This document shows, piece by piece, positions 15,154 to 24,414 of a DNA stretch of 64,000 nucleotides. A model generated the notes under the pieces. The model ran no database searches and had not been told where the DNA came from. It saw nothing but the letters and a program-made list of their open reading frames with translations. A program made the position numbers and the translations under genes. This DNA is from Pyrinomonadaceae bacterium (GTDB lineage: Bacteria > Acidobacteriota > Blastocatellia > Pyrinomonadales > Pyrinomonadaceae): NCBI GenBank assembly GCA_019186825.1, contig JABARP010000018.1, forward strand, positions 124,735 through 188,734, read 5' to 3'. How positions within the stretch are numbered: position 1 is the stretch's first letter; each line of letters opens with the position of its first letter.

Positions 15154-15840
15154 TTATTTTTCCGCAATGGTAATATTAGCCTTTTGATCGAGCGTGTTTA
15201 TAAGTTCGCTGATAGTGTCGCCCGTAAAAGGTCCGCTTACCATTGTCTTAGGGTCGCCCGAAATGATCGAATACCTCGTGCCCGAGATGAACGACAGTTC
15301 ATCAACGATTACCTTCGCCGGAACCGGGCCGGCACAGAGATCGAACCCGCCACCAGAGAGGAGATTCTGCCTGATGCCAGTCCAAAACGCGAGATCGTGG
15401 CCGTTTATCGTTAGCTCACCATTCTTCGCAAGGTATGCGACTATGTCCCAGTGCGAACCCGCCGCACCGTCCGCGACCGCCCGATCGAACCTGAACTTTG
15501 GATCGGACGTCTTGAAAGAAACGACCTTCTTAAAGGCCTTCGAAAGAACAGGGCCATAATCTGCGGGCGATGCGAGCCGCAGTTTTTTTGTCAGGCTTGC
15601 CACCGAAAGATCCATAAAGCCGGCCATCGCGCTGCAGGACGAAGTACAGCCCGTCGCCGAACAAGTACAGATCGCAAAATAACCGTCAGGGCACGTTTGA
15701 TTCGCCTTGCAATGCCCAGTAGTTTCACATGAACACGAACTTCCAGGCGCCGGCAAGAGCGACTGTGCCGAAAGGGTGGCCGCTGACGCGACGATAAAAG
15801 ACAGTGTAAGGGTTAGATACTTCAAACTCCTCAACTTCAT
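15154..15840 (-). CDS. Exported Cys-rich protein of unknown function
   Basis: A 228-residue protein. A signal peptide (YLTLTLSFIVASAATLSAQ) ends near residue 26. It is followed by a short Cys-rich block (SSCSCETTGHCKANQTCPDG, then CTCSATGCTSSC), with about ten cysteines in 45 residues, probably disulphide-bonded in the periplasm. Residues 75-228 are an alpha/beta domain with no motif I recognise (LASPADYGPVLSKAFKKVV, DIVAYLAKNGELTINGHDL). A strong Shine-Dalgarno site AAAGGAGG lies just upstream of the ATG. It stands alone between the zinc-ribbon operon and dcd. Confidence 0.7.
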   Translation of the reverse strand: MKLRSLKYLTLTLSFIVASAATLSAQSLLPAPGSSCSCETTGHCKANQTCPDGYFAICTCSATGCTSSCSAMAGFMDLSVASLTKKLRLASPADYGPVLSKAFKKVVSFKTSDPKFRFDRAVADGAAGSHWDIVAYLAKNGELTINGHDLAFWTGIRQNLLSGGGFDLCAGPVPAKVIVDELSFISGTRYSIISGDPKTMVSGPFTGDTISELINTLDQKANITIAEK

Positions 15841-16147
15841 AATGAACCTCCTTTAACTTTGTATATTTATCCTAGTATTGATCGGGGTTCACCGGGATAA
15901 GGAAATAATACCCCCCAAAAAAAAATGTCAACAGCCTTCCTCTTTGCGAATTGCGACACCCTTCGGGAAACTGCCAGAGCCGGTTGCGAGTCATTGCGCG
16001 TCGTTTCTCAACGCCGCCGCGGAGGTATTTCTCCACGTTATTTATGCCCCGCGATACACTCGGGGTCTTGGTCGTGGTCTATTTTACTGTCCTTGGGTTG
16101 ATAAAAAGGCGTTGATCGCGGCGGGGTGTAAGCCGATTGCTCCGGGA
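15841..16147. other. Intergenic region downstream of dcd
   Basis: About 305 bases. The first 60 contain the Shine-Dalgarno site and AT-rich promoter region of the exported Cys-rich gene (minus strand), next to a run of six C followed by nine A (15911-15925). The rest shows intergenic-repeat-like text (CCGCCGCGGAGGTATTTCTCC, in part shared with the word CCGCCGCGGATATTTCTC near 7970) and no credible gene. Confidence 0.45.
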
Positions 16148-16741
16148 TCAGACCTTTGCGAATGTAAGGCCGGTCTGGCCTTGGTATTTTCCGCCGCGGT
16201 CCTCGTAGGAAACAGCACAGTCTTCGTCCGATTCGAAGAAAAGTATCTGGCCGATACCTTCGTTGACGTAAACGCGAAGCGGAAGGTTTGCGAGGTTCGC
16301 GATCTCGACGACGAGCCGTCCGGTCCAACCTGCCTCGAGCGGCGTCGTGTTCACGAGGAGGCCTGCGCGAGCGTATGTAGATTTTCCAAGAGCGACTCCG
16401 GTCACATTCCGCGGCATCTTGAAAGTTTCGACCGTAACTCCGAGCCCATAGTGATGCGGCGGCAAGAGGTAATATCGCGACCCATCCTCGGCATCGTGCA
16501 ATTCAGGTTCTATCAGCGAATACTGTTCATCAAAACGCTTCGGATCGATCTCCTTACCATGCACCGATGAGAAGATCCGGAACCCGTCGTCCGCCAGACG
16601 CATATCGTAACCGTAACTCGACGCACCGGCTGAGATGATCTTGCTCCCGTTCGTTTCTCGGACAAGCTCCGGAAGAAACGGCGTGATCATACCGTGGTCC
16701 ATCGCCATTTTCCTGAGCCAAAGGTCTGATTTGATGGCCAT
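16148..16741 (-). CDS. dcd: dCTP deaminase
   Basis: A 197-residue trimeric enzyme converting dCTP to dUTP for thymidylate synthesis. Characteristic segments are SKIISAGASSYGYDMRLAD near the N-terminus, the phosphate-binding and catalytic block GKSTYARAGLLVNTTPLEAG, then WTGRLVVEIAN with the catalytic glutamate, and VNEGIGQILFFESDE. Length matches the family. It is the last gene of a leftward series with two DUF4097-like genes (14 bases after the previous stop), so it may be co-transcribed with them. Confidence 0.93.
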   Translation of the reverse strand: MAIKSDLWLRKMAMDHGMITPFLPELVRETNGSKIISAGASSYGYDMRLADDGFRIFSSVHGKEIDPKRFDEQYSLIEPELHDAEDGSRYYLLPPHHYGLGVTVETFKMPRNVTGVALGKSTYARAGLLVNTTPLEAGWTGRLVVEIANLANLPLRVYVNEGIGQILFFESDEDCAVSYEDRGGKYQGQTGLTFAKV

Positions 16742-16755
16742 AAAAAAGTCTTTGC

Positions 16756-17598
16756 CTAAAGCGGCAGCAGCGTGAGTGTTCCGTCGCCGACCGTCAGCTT
16801 CACGGCCGTGCCTCCGTTGCCCGCGCGTGCGGCAATTCCTCTATCCGTGAAAGGGATATTGCGAACACGCGGCTTCAATGTAGTTAGCTCGTTCTTTATC
16901 GATCCGGTGCGGAGTATGACCGCCGTAAGGTCGGCGCTCAATGCACGCGGCAGACGTGCCGTCAGCGAACCGTTCGCGACCTGCACATCGATAAGGCTGC
17001 CCCGCCATGCCTGATTCGGCATGGTGAATTGAACATCGCCTTTGCCGATCGTCGCAGAGAGCGTACCGCTGACCAGCGAAAGATCGACGTTCGATTCAAC
17101 CCCGTTGATGCGGATGTCGCCGTCGATCCCCGAGACAGAAATATCACCCTTGCCCGCATTGATCTCGAGGTCGCAATACTGAGGCACGCTTATCGTGTAA
17201 TTGATCCTGTAAGGGATCCCTCCAAGCTTTTTAAGCAGCTTGCGATCTGCCTTTTTCGCTGCCTTTCGGTTATCCGGACCGACACTAAAGAGACTGATCC
17301 GGCTCGTGCTTTCCTGCAGAACAAACCCCGTGAGGTTCGAAACCTGTTCGAGCTCTTCTGCTGTTCCGCCTGAAACCTCGACCACGGCGGAGATCGAGAT
17401 CTCATTACTCCGAGAGCCGACGACTTTGACCGAACCGTTCGGCGCTCCCTGGATAACGACCGTGCCGCCAGCCCCGAAATCGAACCGATCGCTCTTTGTC
17501 GTCGAGCGCTTAAGGCCGTCGGTCTGGCCCATTGAAAGCAACGCCGCAACACATATGATCACGGCGGCGCTCAGTATCTTGAAGGTTTGTCTGATCAT
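16756..17598 (-). CDS. Exported DUF4097-like beta-helical protein
   Basis: A 280-residue protein. The N-terminal hydrophobic segment (FKILSAAVIICVAALLSMGQ) is a signal peptide. The rest is a right-handed beta-helix-type repeat characteristic of DUF4097: GTVVIQGAPNGSVKVVGS, YCDLEINAGKGDISVSGI, DGDIRINGVESNVDLSLVSG, TLSATIGKGDVQFTMPN. Such proteins occur next to ECF sigma/anti-sigma pairs and are thought to sit in the envelope; the activity is not known. It is a likely paralogue of the gene just upstream (17691-18455). Confidence 0.8.
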   Translation of the reverse strand: MIRQTFKILSAAVIICVAALLSMGQTDGLKRSTTKSDRFDFGAGGTVVIQGAPNGSVKVVGSRSNEISISAVVEVSGGTAEELEQVSNLTGFVLQESTSRISLFSVGPDNRKAAKKADRKLLKKLGGIPYRINYTISVPQYCDLEINAGKGDISVSGIDGDIRINGVESNVDLSLVSGTLSATIGKGDVQFTMPNQAWRGSLIDVQVANGSLTARLPRALSADLTAVILRTGSIKNELTTLKPRVRNIPFTDRGIAARAGNGGTAVKLTVGDGTLTLLPL

Positions 17599-17690
17599 AT
17601 TTTGCTGAGTTGAGCCCGAATATTGCGACTCGCTTGATATGCGAATTCTAGCAGGAAAGCTCGCGATTTTGGAAGTTCGAACGGCCGAAA

Positions 17691-18455
17691 CTATCTGCGG
17701 AAGAATGAAATGCTGCCCTGCTGGTTCGTGACCGAGAGCGTTGCGCTCCCATCGCCGAATTTCCCGACAACGCGGCGTCCATCGCCGATATAGTTGATCG
17801 CACCGCCGCCAAAGACCCCCAGCGAGATGTTACGCGTCGAGGGTGCGGTCGCAACAACGCGGAAGGAGGAGTTGAATGGGATCCGCAAGTTTATTGCCCC
17901 GCGAGTCGAGGCGAATCTGTAGGTGCCGCCGGCCACGATATCTCCGTCATAAAAGATATCGCCCGTAACATTCTCAGCCGAGACGGCACTAGCGCCGATA
18001 TTGGTCAGGGTGATATCGCCTTCGGTCGAGATCCTTGCGCGAACCAGGCCGCCGCGCACGTTCGAGACATTGAGGTTTCCCATACGCGTCTCAATATCGA
18101 CCATTGTTGTGTACGGTACGCGAACTAAAAAATTCACGTTACCAATATCTGAGCGGGACTGGTTGTCCTTTACGAGATTTATGACGATCGTGCCCGAGAG
18201 GTTCTGCGGTGCGACGTTTGCCGCCGGAGGTTCGAGTGTCGCGACGATCTGCACCTCGGCCCGGTTCCAGCCCTCGACCGTTACGGTACCGCTCTTATTC
18301 ATCAGCTGAAGTCGAACGTTATTCGGCGCCGGATATGTCCTTGAAAATTTCTTTTGTGAAAAGGCTGAGATCGAGAACATCGCAACCAACGCGGCTGCGG
18401 CCGTGAGTTTTAGGGCTGAACGAAGCTGACTGGAGAACGTCGGGCAGAAAGACAT
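17691..18455 (-). CDS. Exported DUF4097-like beta-helical protein
   Basis: A 254-residue protein with a signal peptide (LKLTAAAALVAMFSISAFSQ). It is followed by beta-helix rungs such as VRLQLMNKSGTVTVEGWNRA, MVDIETRMGNLNVSNVRGG, ISTEGDITLTNIGASAVSAE and YRFASTRGAINLRIPFNSSF. The same fold type and layout appear in its downstream neighbour. The anti-sigma gene ends its stop only 5 bases upstream, so the two are one transcript and this protein is probably under control of the ECF sigma factor at 19355. Confidence 0.8.
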   Translation of the reverse strand: MSFCPTFSSQLRSALKLTAAAALVAMFSISAFSQKKFSRTYPAPNNVRLQLMNKSGTVTVEGWNRAEVQIVATLEPPAANVAPQNLSGTIVINLVKDNQSRSDIGNVNFLVRVPYTTMVDIETRMGNLNVSNVRGGLVRARISTEGDITLTNIGASAVSAENVTGDIFYDGDIVAGGTYRFASTRGAINLRIPFNSSFRVVATAPSTRNISLGVFGGGAINYIGDGRRVVGKFGDGSATLSVTNQQGSISFFRR

Positions 18456-18460
18456 TGTTG

Positions 18461-19183
18461 CTAAAGATCCGAGAAGTCGCGCAAAAGATTCATTTTATCC
18501 GTTAATACGGAATCAAGCATCTCTGCAGAGAGGTCGTCCTCCGGATCCTGCTTAAGAATATTCGTATATTGAGCGACAGACTGGTCAATGACACGCATAT
18601 TGCGGTCAAAAGCCTCGCGAGTCTTCTGATCCCATTCGGCGCGCCGCAACGCAACACGGGCATTCCAATAATCGATCGCCTTCTGCTGTTCTGCAAAATG
18701 CCGATCGCGGGCCTGTTGCGGTGTCGAGATTAGGCCAAGCTTGCCAAGGACCTTCTCCATCGTCGTCTCTTCAGAAGAAGAGCGAAGTCCGGCGGTGCTT
18801 GCTTCCGGCCGCGAATAAACACGAATTCCAATGACAGTGAAGAGAGAGCTTACTACGGCGATCAATGCAAAACCTGTTGCAAGCTGCGGCAGGGAGAATC
18901 TCCAAAATCTTTTGGTCGGCTGCTCCGGTTCGACAGGTGGTGGAGGCTTGATCTCGCTCTCAATGACATTGCTGATCCGACGCCAAAGGGCAGGCGAATT
19001 CGGCGGTGTGAGCAGGTCTTCACCATCCGTACGGCACACCTCGAATATCGATGCAATATCCTCGCAAACCGCCGCACATTCCTGACAAAGCGCGAGATGC
19101 CCGCGAACCGTGTCCGCAAGGGCCGGCTCAAGCTCGTTATCCAGGAACGGGCTGATAGCTGATCTGCACTCTTCGCAATTCAT
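18461..19183 (-). CDS. Anti-sigma factor with zf-HC2 zinc finger
   Basis: A 240-residue membrane protein. The N-terminus has the HC2/ZAS zinc motif MNCEECRSAISPFLDNEL followed by H-x3-C-x2-C (GHLALCQECAAVC). One membrane span (about 97-120, LATGFALIAVVSSLFTVIGI) leads to a largely helical C-terminal part of about 115 residues, presumably periplasmic. Proteins of this type hold an ECF sigma factor inactive until an envelope signal arrives. The cognate sigma is encoded upstream on the same strand (19355-20101), and the DUF4097-like genes follow. Confidence 0.88.
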   Translation of the reverse strand: MNCEECRSAISPFLDNELEPALADTVRGHLALCQECAAVCEDIASIFEVCRTDGEDLLTPPNSPALWRRISNVIESEIKPPPPVEPEQPTKRFWRFSLPQLATGFALIAVVSSLFTVIGIRVYSRPEASTAGLRSSSEETTMEKVLGKLGLISTPQQARDRHFAEQQKAIDYWNARVALRRAEWDQKTREAFDRNMRVIDQSVAQYTNILKQDPEDDLSAEMLDSVLTDKMNLLRDFSDL

Positions 19184-19288
19184 TGTCGTTTGCTGCCCAG
19201 TTTGCGGAGGATCTCGCTCCGCGAATGCTCTAACTCTAAATAGATTAGTGCGCTACGCTTTTGGTTGCCTTGTGAGAGGCGTTTGAAC

Positions 19289-19340
19289 GCAATAAAAAAC
19301 ACGAACCAAAGCCTTCTACTTGGCGTTCGTGTTTTTCTCG
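19289..19340 (-). terminator. Hairpin terminator after the ECF sigma gene
   Basis: On the minus strand GAAAAACACGAAC (ending at 19325) pairs with GTTCGTGTTTTT (19306 downward) around an 18-base loop, followed by a T-rich tail. It lies just after the sigma factor stop (19355) and before the anti-sigma gene. Either the two have partly separate transcripts or the hairpin attenuates read-through, which would set the sigma to anti-sigma ratio. Confidence 0.75.
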
Positions 19341-19354
19341 ATAATCTTACGTTT

Positions 19355-20101
19355 CTAAGCCTTCAACTGCACGAGAAGTCCGCGAAGCTTCAACCTTGCC
19401 TTGTGAAGCTGCGATTTCGACGTGCCAACCGAGATTCCAAGACGTTTTGCGACCTCTTCGTGCTCAAATCCATTCACATCATGGAGGATAAACACGTTTC
19501 TATAACCCTCCGGCAACTCTGCGATCGCATTCTTTAGCGCGATCCGGTCGATGATCTGCATTTTGCCTGGATTCGCCGTTCCGAGTACGGTCTGTTCCGG
19601 CATTTCACCATCGTCGCTCGTGCGTTCGTTCTTGACAGTCCGCCGTCTGAAGTGCATAAGCACCTGATTGACGGTCATTCTGTGCAGCCAGGTCGAGAAT
19701 GCAGAGTCGCCTCGAAAACTGCCGATCTTTTTGAAAAGCTGAACAAAAACTTCCTGCGTGAGGTCTTCGGCGTCCGTCTGGCTGCTCGTCATTCTGAGAG
19801 CGAGGCTGTATGTCCGCCGATGATACCGTGAATAGATCACCTCGAATGCTGCAAGGCTTCCCTCTGCGGCCATGGCACAAAGCTCAAGGTCCGGAGCATC
19901 CGGGTTTATTTCGATTTCAGCTTGTACGGGAGATCGAAGAACACCAACTCGGGGTTCCTCAAGCCCATGGGCGACACTCGTGTCGATCGCCAATGTTGCA
20001 ATATCCATAGTCGAACCTATAAGATCGCTGCCTGATTGTAGTACTTCTTCGTTGGCTATGATGTTCGACCTCGCGTCAATGGTTGCTTCTACTGCCCACA
20101 T
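19355..20101 (-). CDS. ECF-family RNA polymerase sigma factor
   Basis: A 248-residue group 4 sigma factor. Region 2 is [20 protein letters not shown] ... [20 protein letters not shown] (about 85-130). Region 4 is [19 protein letters not shown] ... [20 protein letters not shown] (about 190-240). The first 70 residues are an extra N-terminal extension with no motif; internal ATG codons could give a shorter protein of normal length (about 180-215). It is paired with the HC2 anti-sigma factor just downstream and probably directs expression of the envelope genes in this cluster. Confidence 0.9.
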   Translation of the reverse strand: MWAVEATIDARSNIIANEEVLQSGSDLIGSTMDIATLAIDTSVAHGLEEPRVGVLRSPVQAEIEINPDAPDLELCAMAAEGSLAAFEVIYSRYHRRTYSLALRMTSSQTDAEDLTQEVFVQLFKKIGSFRGDSAFSTWLHRMTVNQVLMHFRRRTVKNERTSDDGEMPEQTVLGTANPGKMQIIDRIALKNAIAELPEGYRNVFILHDVNGFEHEEVAKRLGISVGTSKSQLHKARLKLRGLLVQLKA

Positions 20102-20253
20102 TTTAGTCTTTTTTTAGAAAAAAGGTAAAGAAAAAAAGTGCCCGACGCCGCCGGTGGTCGCCCGGGACTGACGCAGGCGGCCGCAGGGGGCTCTGAGGAA
20201 CGTCGAACTCTCTTGGACAACTTCGGCGAAGCTTGGCACAATTTAATCCGGCG

Positions 20254-20544
20254 ATGCAACAGGATCGGACGGTCGCAAGGCGATACTTTGTAAGCGGTAA
20301 GGTGCAGGGCGTTGGTTTTCGCTATTTCGCACTTCGTTCGGCCGCAAAGCACCAGATCCGCGGTTATGTTATGAACTTGGATGACGGACGGGTCGAGGCC
20401 TTTGTGGAAGGTGCTGAGCGTGCGATCCTTGCCTTCAAGGACGATCTGGCCGCCGGGCCACCTTTTTCTGCGGTCGCAATGCTCGAAGAGATCGTCGAGG
20501 AACCGACAGGACGTTATTCGACGTTTCGGATCGAAGATAACTGA
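20254..20544 (+). CDS. acyP: Acylphosphatase
   Basis: 96 residues from the ATG at 20254; the longer frame would use a TTG. Acylphosphatase hydrolyses carboxyl-phosphate bonds such as acetyl- or carbamoyl-phosphate. The signature SGKVQGVGFRYF carries the catalytic arginine, and YVMNLDDGRVEAFVEG carries the catalytic asparagine and the second signature. Size matches the family. It is followed after 9 bases by apt, so the pair forms a small operon ahead of tRNA-Arg. Confidence 0.92.
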   Translation: MQQDRTVARRYFVSGKVQGVGFRYFALRSAAKHQIRGYVMNLDDGRVEAFVEGAERAILAFKDDLAAGPPFSAVAMLEEIVEEPTGRYSTFRIEDN

Positions 20545-20553
20545 AAATAGAGA

Positions 20554-21075
20554 ATGGACAATCTTAAGAAACTTATTCGCGAAGTGCCTGATTTCCCGAA
20601 ACCCGGCATCAATTTTTATGACATTACAACGCTTCTGCTTGACCCCGAAGGCTTGCGGTCTTCGGTCAACGCTCTAGCCGAGCTTGCGAACGGGCAGAAG
20701 GTGGACACAGTTATCGGCGTAGAATCGCGCGGCTTCATCTTCGGAGCACCTGTTGCATATAAACTCGATGCCGGCTTCATTCCCGTGCGTAAGCCGAAGA
20801 AACTCCCCGCCGAAAAGGTTTCTATCTCTTACGATCTGGAATACGGCACCGACACGCTGGAAATGCACAAAGACGCGGTCGGCGAAGGCCACAACGTCCT
20901 GATCGTTGACGACCTTCTCGCAACCGGTGGCACCGCACGAGCCGTCGTCGATCTGGTTGAGAGCGTTGGCGGCAATGTAGCGGGGCTCCTCTTCGTCGTC
21001 GAGCTTGATTTTCTGAGAGGACGAGACAAGTTTGAAGGTTATAATGTTCAGTCGCTCGTCCGCTACGATAGCTAA
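20554..21075 (+). CDS. apt: Adenine phosphoribosyltransferase
   Basis: A 173-residue enzyme of purine salvage making AMP from adenine and PRPP. The PRPP-binding motif [16 protein letters not shown] (about 114-129) and the N-terminal [20 protein letters not shown] with [17 protein letters not shown] are diagnostic. Length is standard. It sits 9 bases after acyP on the same strand. A tRNA-Arg gene begins 38 bases after its stop, possibly on the same transcript. Confidence 0.96.
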   Translation: MDNLKKLIREVPDFPKPGINFYDITTLLLDPEGLRSSVNALAELANGQKVDTVIGVESRGFIFGAPVAYKLDAGFIPVRKPKKLPAEKVSISYDLEYGTDTLEMHKDAVGEGHNVLIVDDLLATGGTARAVVDLVESVGGNVAGLLFVVELDFLRGRDKFEGYNVQSLVRYDS

Positions 21076-21112
21076 CGGACAGCAATCTGCCTCGAAACGC
21101 CTCGTTTAAAAC

Positions 21113-21189
21113 GGTCCCGTAGCTCAGTTGGATAGAGCGTCCGCCTCCTAAGCGGAAGGCCGCTGGTTCGAATCCAGCCGGGACCACCA
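21113..21189 (+). tRNA. tRNA-Arg (CCT anticodon)
   Basis: Full cloverleaf. The acceptor stem is GGTCCCG (21113-21119) with CGGGACC (21179-21185). D-loop AGCTCAGTTGGATAGAGC, anticodon loop CTCCTAA with anticodon CCT, and T-arm GGTTCGAATCC. The discriminator A and CCA (21187-21189) are encoded. It reads AGG codons. Confidence 0.97.
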
Positions 21190-21314
21190 TTTTTACAGGG
21201 CGAACCTAGCAACAGGTATTTGATGCGTTGCTAGCAAGTCCCGTTTTAGCCGCATTTTGGCGAATCGGGAACTGGCTTCGGCTCATCTGTTTTCCGCTTC
21301 TTGCTCATAGAGCG

Positions 21315-21320
21315 TATAAT
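21315..21320 (+). promoter_or_regulatory. -10 element (TATAAT) of cysS
   Basis: A perfect TATAAT at 21315-21320 lies 35 bases before the cysS ATG, giving an expected leader of about 29 bases. The -35 region (around 21291-21297, TTTCCG) is weak. No Shine-Dalgarno site is obvious before the start codon. Confidence 0.55.
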
Positions 21321-21355
21321 CCAAACATAAGCGTATTCGTCGCGTCGTAGTACCT

Positions 21356-22747
21356 ATGCTGAAATTTCGCAATTCTTTGACGAATGAGATCGAGGAATTT
21401 AAGCCTCTTGGCGGCGAAGTGAAGATGTACACGTGCGGGCCGACGGTTTGGAATTTTGCCCATATCGGCAACTTTCGCACTTTCATTTTTGGCGATGTTC
21501 TTCGCCGGTATCTAAAACATAAAGGCTACGAGGTCCGACAGGTTATGAACCTGACGGATGTCAACGACCGAACGATCGCCGAGGCAGAGCGGCAAGGGAT
21601 CTCGCTCGATGAATTGACCCGGCATTTCGTCGAAGTGTTTTGGGAAGACATTGATTCGCTGAATTGCGAGCGGCCGGAATACACACCTCGAGCGACCGAG
21701 CATATCCCGCAGATCATCCGGCTGATAGAAAAATTGATCGCGAACGGACACGCCTATGAATCCGGCGGCTCTGTCTATTATCGGATCGCTTCCTTCCCCG
21801 ATTATGGCAAGCTCTCGCGGCTTACTGTCGATTCGCCATTTGAGTGTGAAAGGATGGATGCCGACCGCTATAAAAAGGTCAATGCGTGTGATTTCGTGCT
21901 TTGGAAAGCCGTTGGTAAGGATGAACCGGTCGGATGGGACGCACCGTTCGGACGCGGTCGTCCGGGCTGGCATATCGAATGTTCAGCGATGGCGATGGAA
22001 TTCCTGGGCGAGACATTCGACATACACGTCGGTGGCGTTGACCTCAAATTTCCGCATCACGAGAATGAGATCGCCCAATCCGAAGGCGCGACCGGTAAGC
22101 AGTTCGTGCGATATTGGCTTCACGGCGAGGTCCTGAACGTCGAGGACGAAAGAATGTCAAAGACATCGAACAACGTCCTAACTCTTCGTGATATCACAAA
22201 GCTCGATGTTAGCCCGCTAGCCGTTCGCTATCTTTTGCTCTCGGTCCCATTCGATAAGCCGCTGAACTTCACCCCTGAAAACCTGCAAGGAGCTCAGGCG
22301 ACCGTCAAGAAACTGCACGATTTCTTTCGACGTCTCCGTGACGAGCATTTGCCGGAAGGTAGTACCCCGGATTTCCACAAGACGGTCGATACATTTACGT
22401 CAGACTTCGAAGCGGCGATGGACAATAATCTCAATACTGCCGCTGCCCTCGCCACACTCCATTCGCTCATTCGCGAGGTTAATATCTCGCTGTCGAATAA
22501 CACCTTGCGAAGCGAAGATCGTCGCGAGGTCTTTAAGGCACTCGAGGGGTTTGATGCTGTGTTGGGAATCTTTTGCCGTGCGGAGAAGGAATGGCTGCCT
22601 GCAGACATCGCCGCACTCATCAAGCAGCGAAACGACGCTCGAAGATCTCGTGATTTTGGACGGTCAGACGAGATCCGCGACCAACTGTGCGACCGCGCAT
22701 TCGTCCTCGAGGATACGCCGTTCGGGGTACGCTGGAAGCGTAAATAA
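21356..22747 (+). CDS. cysS: Cysteinyl-tRNA synthetase
   Basis: A 463-residue class I aminoacyl-tRNA synthetase charging tRNA-Cys. Motifs: [20 protein letters not shown] (HIGH-type motif plus the first zinc cysteine), [18 protein letters not shown] (zinc ligands), [15 protein letters not shown] and the KMSKS variant ERMSKTSNN. The C-terminal helical anticodon-binding part is complete. It converges on argH with one base between their stop codons. Confidence 0.97.
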   Translation: MLKFRNSLTNEIEEFKPLGGEVKMYTCGPTVWNFAHIGNFRTFIFGDVLRRYLKHKGYEVRQVMNLTDVNDRTIAEAERQGISLDELTRHFVEVFWEDIDSLNCERPEYTPRATEHIPQIIRLIEKLIANGHAYESGGSVYYRIASFPDYGKLSRLTVDSPFECERMDADRYKKVNACDFVLWKAVGKDEPVGWDAPFGRGRPGWHIECSAMAMEFLGETFDIHVGGVDLKFPHHENEIAQSEGATGKQFVRYWLHGEVLNVEDERMSKTSNNVLTLRDITKLDVSPLAVRYLLLSVPFDKPLNFTPENLQGAQATVKKLHDFFRRLRDEHLPEGSTPDFHKTVDTFTSDFEAAMDNNLNTAAALATLHSLIREVNISLSNNTLRSEDRREVFKALEGFDAVLGIFCRAEKEWLPADIAALIKQRNDARRSRDFGRSDEIRDQLCDRAFVLEDTPFGVRWKRK

Positions 22748-22748
22748 C

Positions 22749-24242
22749 CTAACTCGCGATCACCTCATCAACCTTTGCTTTCAACGTTTTGGCAGCTGCC
22801 GCAAGGTGAGCCTGCTTGCCGTCATACCATGTCTGATCGGCCGATTCTTTTTCTTTCTCAACGGACCATGCACGCCGAGTTTCTTCGGGAGCCGTCCCGC
22901 CGTAGATCGTTCTGATAGCAACAAAGTTTTCCGCCGATAGTGCCGCTGTTATCTCGTCAGCAGACATTGACAGATCTCGGTCCAAGACCTCTCGCGCAGC
23001 AGCCTGAACGATCTCAGGCGAAAGCTCGTGCTTGTCCACAGCAAGAGCAGCCTTTACCGCAGTACCAACGATCCTGTGTGAAAGGTGGAACGAAAGCTCT
23101 TCGCGCCGGACGATCGTGTCTGCCAATTCCGTAACGGTGATGAAGTTTGCCTCCGCACGCTGTCGCAGCGTATCGGTTTTAAAAGTCGCAGCCTTTAGGC
23201 TGTTCGCAAGGAGCGAAACTGCACGTGTTGCGTCACGAACCGCACTCGCGACGAGCGGTTGTATATCATCTTCAGAATCGTTGATGTCGCCAAACGGCGT
23301 GTTGTGCACGGCCGTAAGCACACCGAGAGCTTGACCGAGGCCCTTGCTCGCGATCGCACGAACGTGTTCGATCGCAACGGGATTCCGCTTTTGCGGCATG
23401 ATCGAAGAACCCTGCACGTAGCCATCGGAAAGGATGATAACGTCGAATTCCTGCATTGCCATCAGGAGAAATTCCTGTGCGAATTTACCGACATTTACCA
23501 ATAGAGCACTTATTGCACCTAGGAGTTCGGTAAAGTAATCGATCGAGGCGATCGACGCGTACGAATTCACGGTCGGAGCGCTGAAGCCCAAAAGGTCTGA
23601 CGTGCGTTCGCGACTGATCGGAAAGCCGGTCGTCGTGATCGCACACGCACCCAAAGGACTGTAATTCATATTCTCGTATGCACTCTGCAGCCGGCGTATG
23701 TCGCGGCCGAGATTCTCGGCGATCGCAAGGAGAAAATGGGCAAGCGTTGAGGGTTGTGCCGGCTGCGTATGAGTGTACGCCGCGATGAGCGTTTCGTGAT
23801 GCTTAGATGCAAGGTCGAGCATAACGCCGCGAAGCGCCATCGTTTCATTGAGGAGCTTTAACGCAACTCGCCGAAGATGCAGGCGATAGATCGTAACGTC
23901 GATATCGTTGCGGCTGCGCGCTGTGTGGAGTTTGCCGGCGACCTCTTTATCGTCGCAATTCTTTTTGATCTCCCGCTGTAGCAGGAAGAAGAGATCCTCG
24001 AACGTACCGTCGTATTGCGTCGCCCGGATCTCATCAAGATCGAGTTTGCTGAGCGCCGTTAGTAGCATTTTCAACTCAGCATCCGAGATGATCCCTTGCT
24101 CGGCAAGCATAATGGCGTGCGCGTGATCGATGTCCAGAAGAGCTTCGAGGAAAAAGCTCTTGGCATCCTCAAAACAATCTGCAAGTACATTCTCTGTATA
24201 ACTTGGGGCTGGAAATTTTTCTTTTTGCAACTCAACTGACAC
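22749..24242 (-). CDS. argH: Argininosuccinate lyase
   Basis: A 497-residue enzyme that splits argininosuccinate to arginine and fumarate. It is a member of the fumarase/aspartase superfamily. The superfamily signature GSSIMPQKRNPVAIE is intact, as are KLHTARSRNDID and AYTHTQPAQPSTLAHFLLA with the catalytic histidine. It is about 30-40 residues longer than the E. coli enzyme, mostly in the C-terminal part (EEITAALSAE ... EEKESADQTW region). No other arg genes are nearby, so it is a lone gene. Confidence 0.95.
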   Translation of the reverse strand: MSVELQKEKFPAPSYTENVLADCFEDAKSFFLEALLDIDHAHAIMLAEQGIISDAELKMLLTALSKLDLDEIRATQYDGTFEDLFFLLQREIKKNCDDKEVAGKLHTARSRNDIDVTIYRLHLRRVALKLLNETMALRGVMLDLASKHHETLIAAYTHTQPAQPSTLAHFLLAIAENLGRDIRRLQSAYENMNYSPLGACAITTTGFPISRERTSDLLGFSAPTVNSYASIASIDYFTELLGAISALLVNVGKFAQEFLLMAMQEFDVIILSDGYVQGSSIMPQKRNPVAIEHVRAIASKGLGQALGVLTAVHNTPFGDINDSEDDIQPLVASAVRDATRAVSLLANSLKAATFKTDTLRQRAEANFITVTELADTIVRREELSFHLSHRIVGTAVKAALAVDKHELSPEIVQAAAREVLDRDLSMSADEITAALSAENFVAIRTIYGGTAPEETRRAWSVEKEKESADQTWYDGKQAHLAAAAKTLKAKVDEVIAS

Positions 24243-24347
24243 AGTTATTAAATTCTCCGTTTTGATAAAACAATGGCATCGTTCAACTTGAGAAAATCCG
24301 CCGAGCGATGCCCAAAATATTCATGATCTCGTTCGTAGCTGAAGGCT

Positions 24348-24370
24348 GCCCGGGGCAAACGTCCCCGGGC
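24348..24370. repeat. GC-rich inverted repeat
   Basis: GCCCGGGG (24348-24355) and CCCCGGGC (24363-24370) are perfect complements around a 7-base loop. The hairpin lies between the upstream region of argH and the end of the PIG-L gene. There is no T-tract on either side. It may act as a weak terminator for the PIG-L gene or be a structural repeat. Confidence 0.55.
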
Positions 24371-24414
24371 GCCATTACAAGACTGCCCGCCGCTTTACAC
24401 CGACGGTTCAGACG

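Noticed and set aside
20233..20253. TTG start for acylphosphatase
   Set aside because: The ATG at 20254 gives a protein of normal family length.
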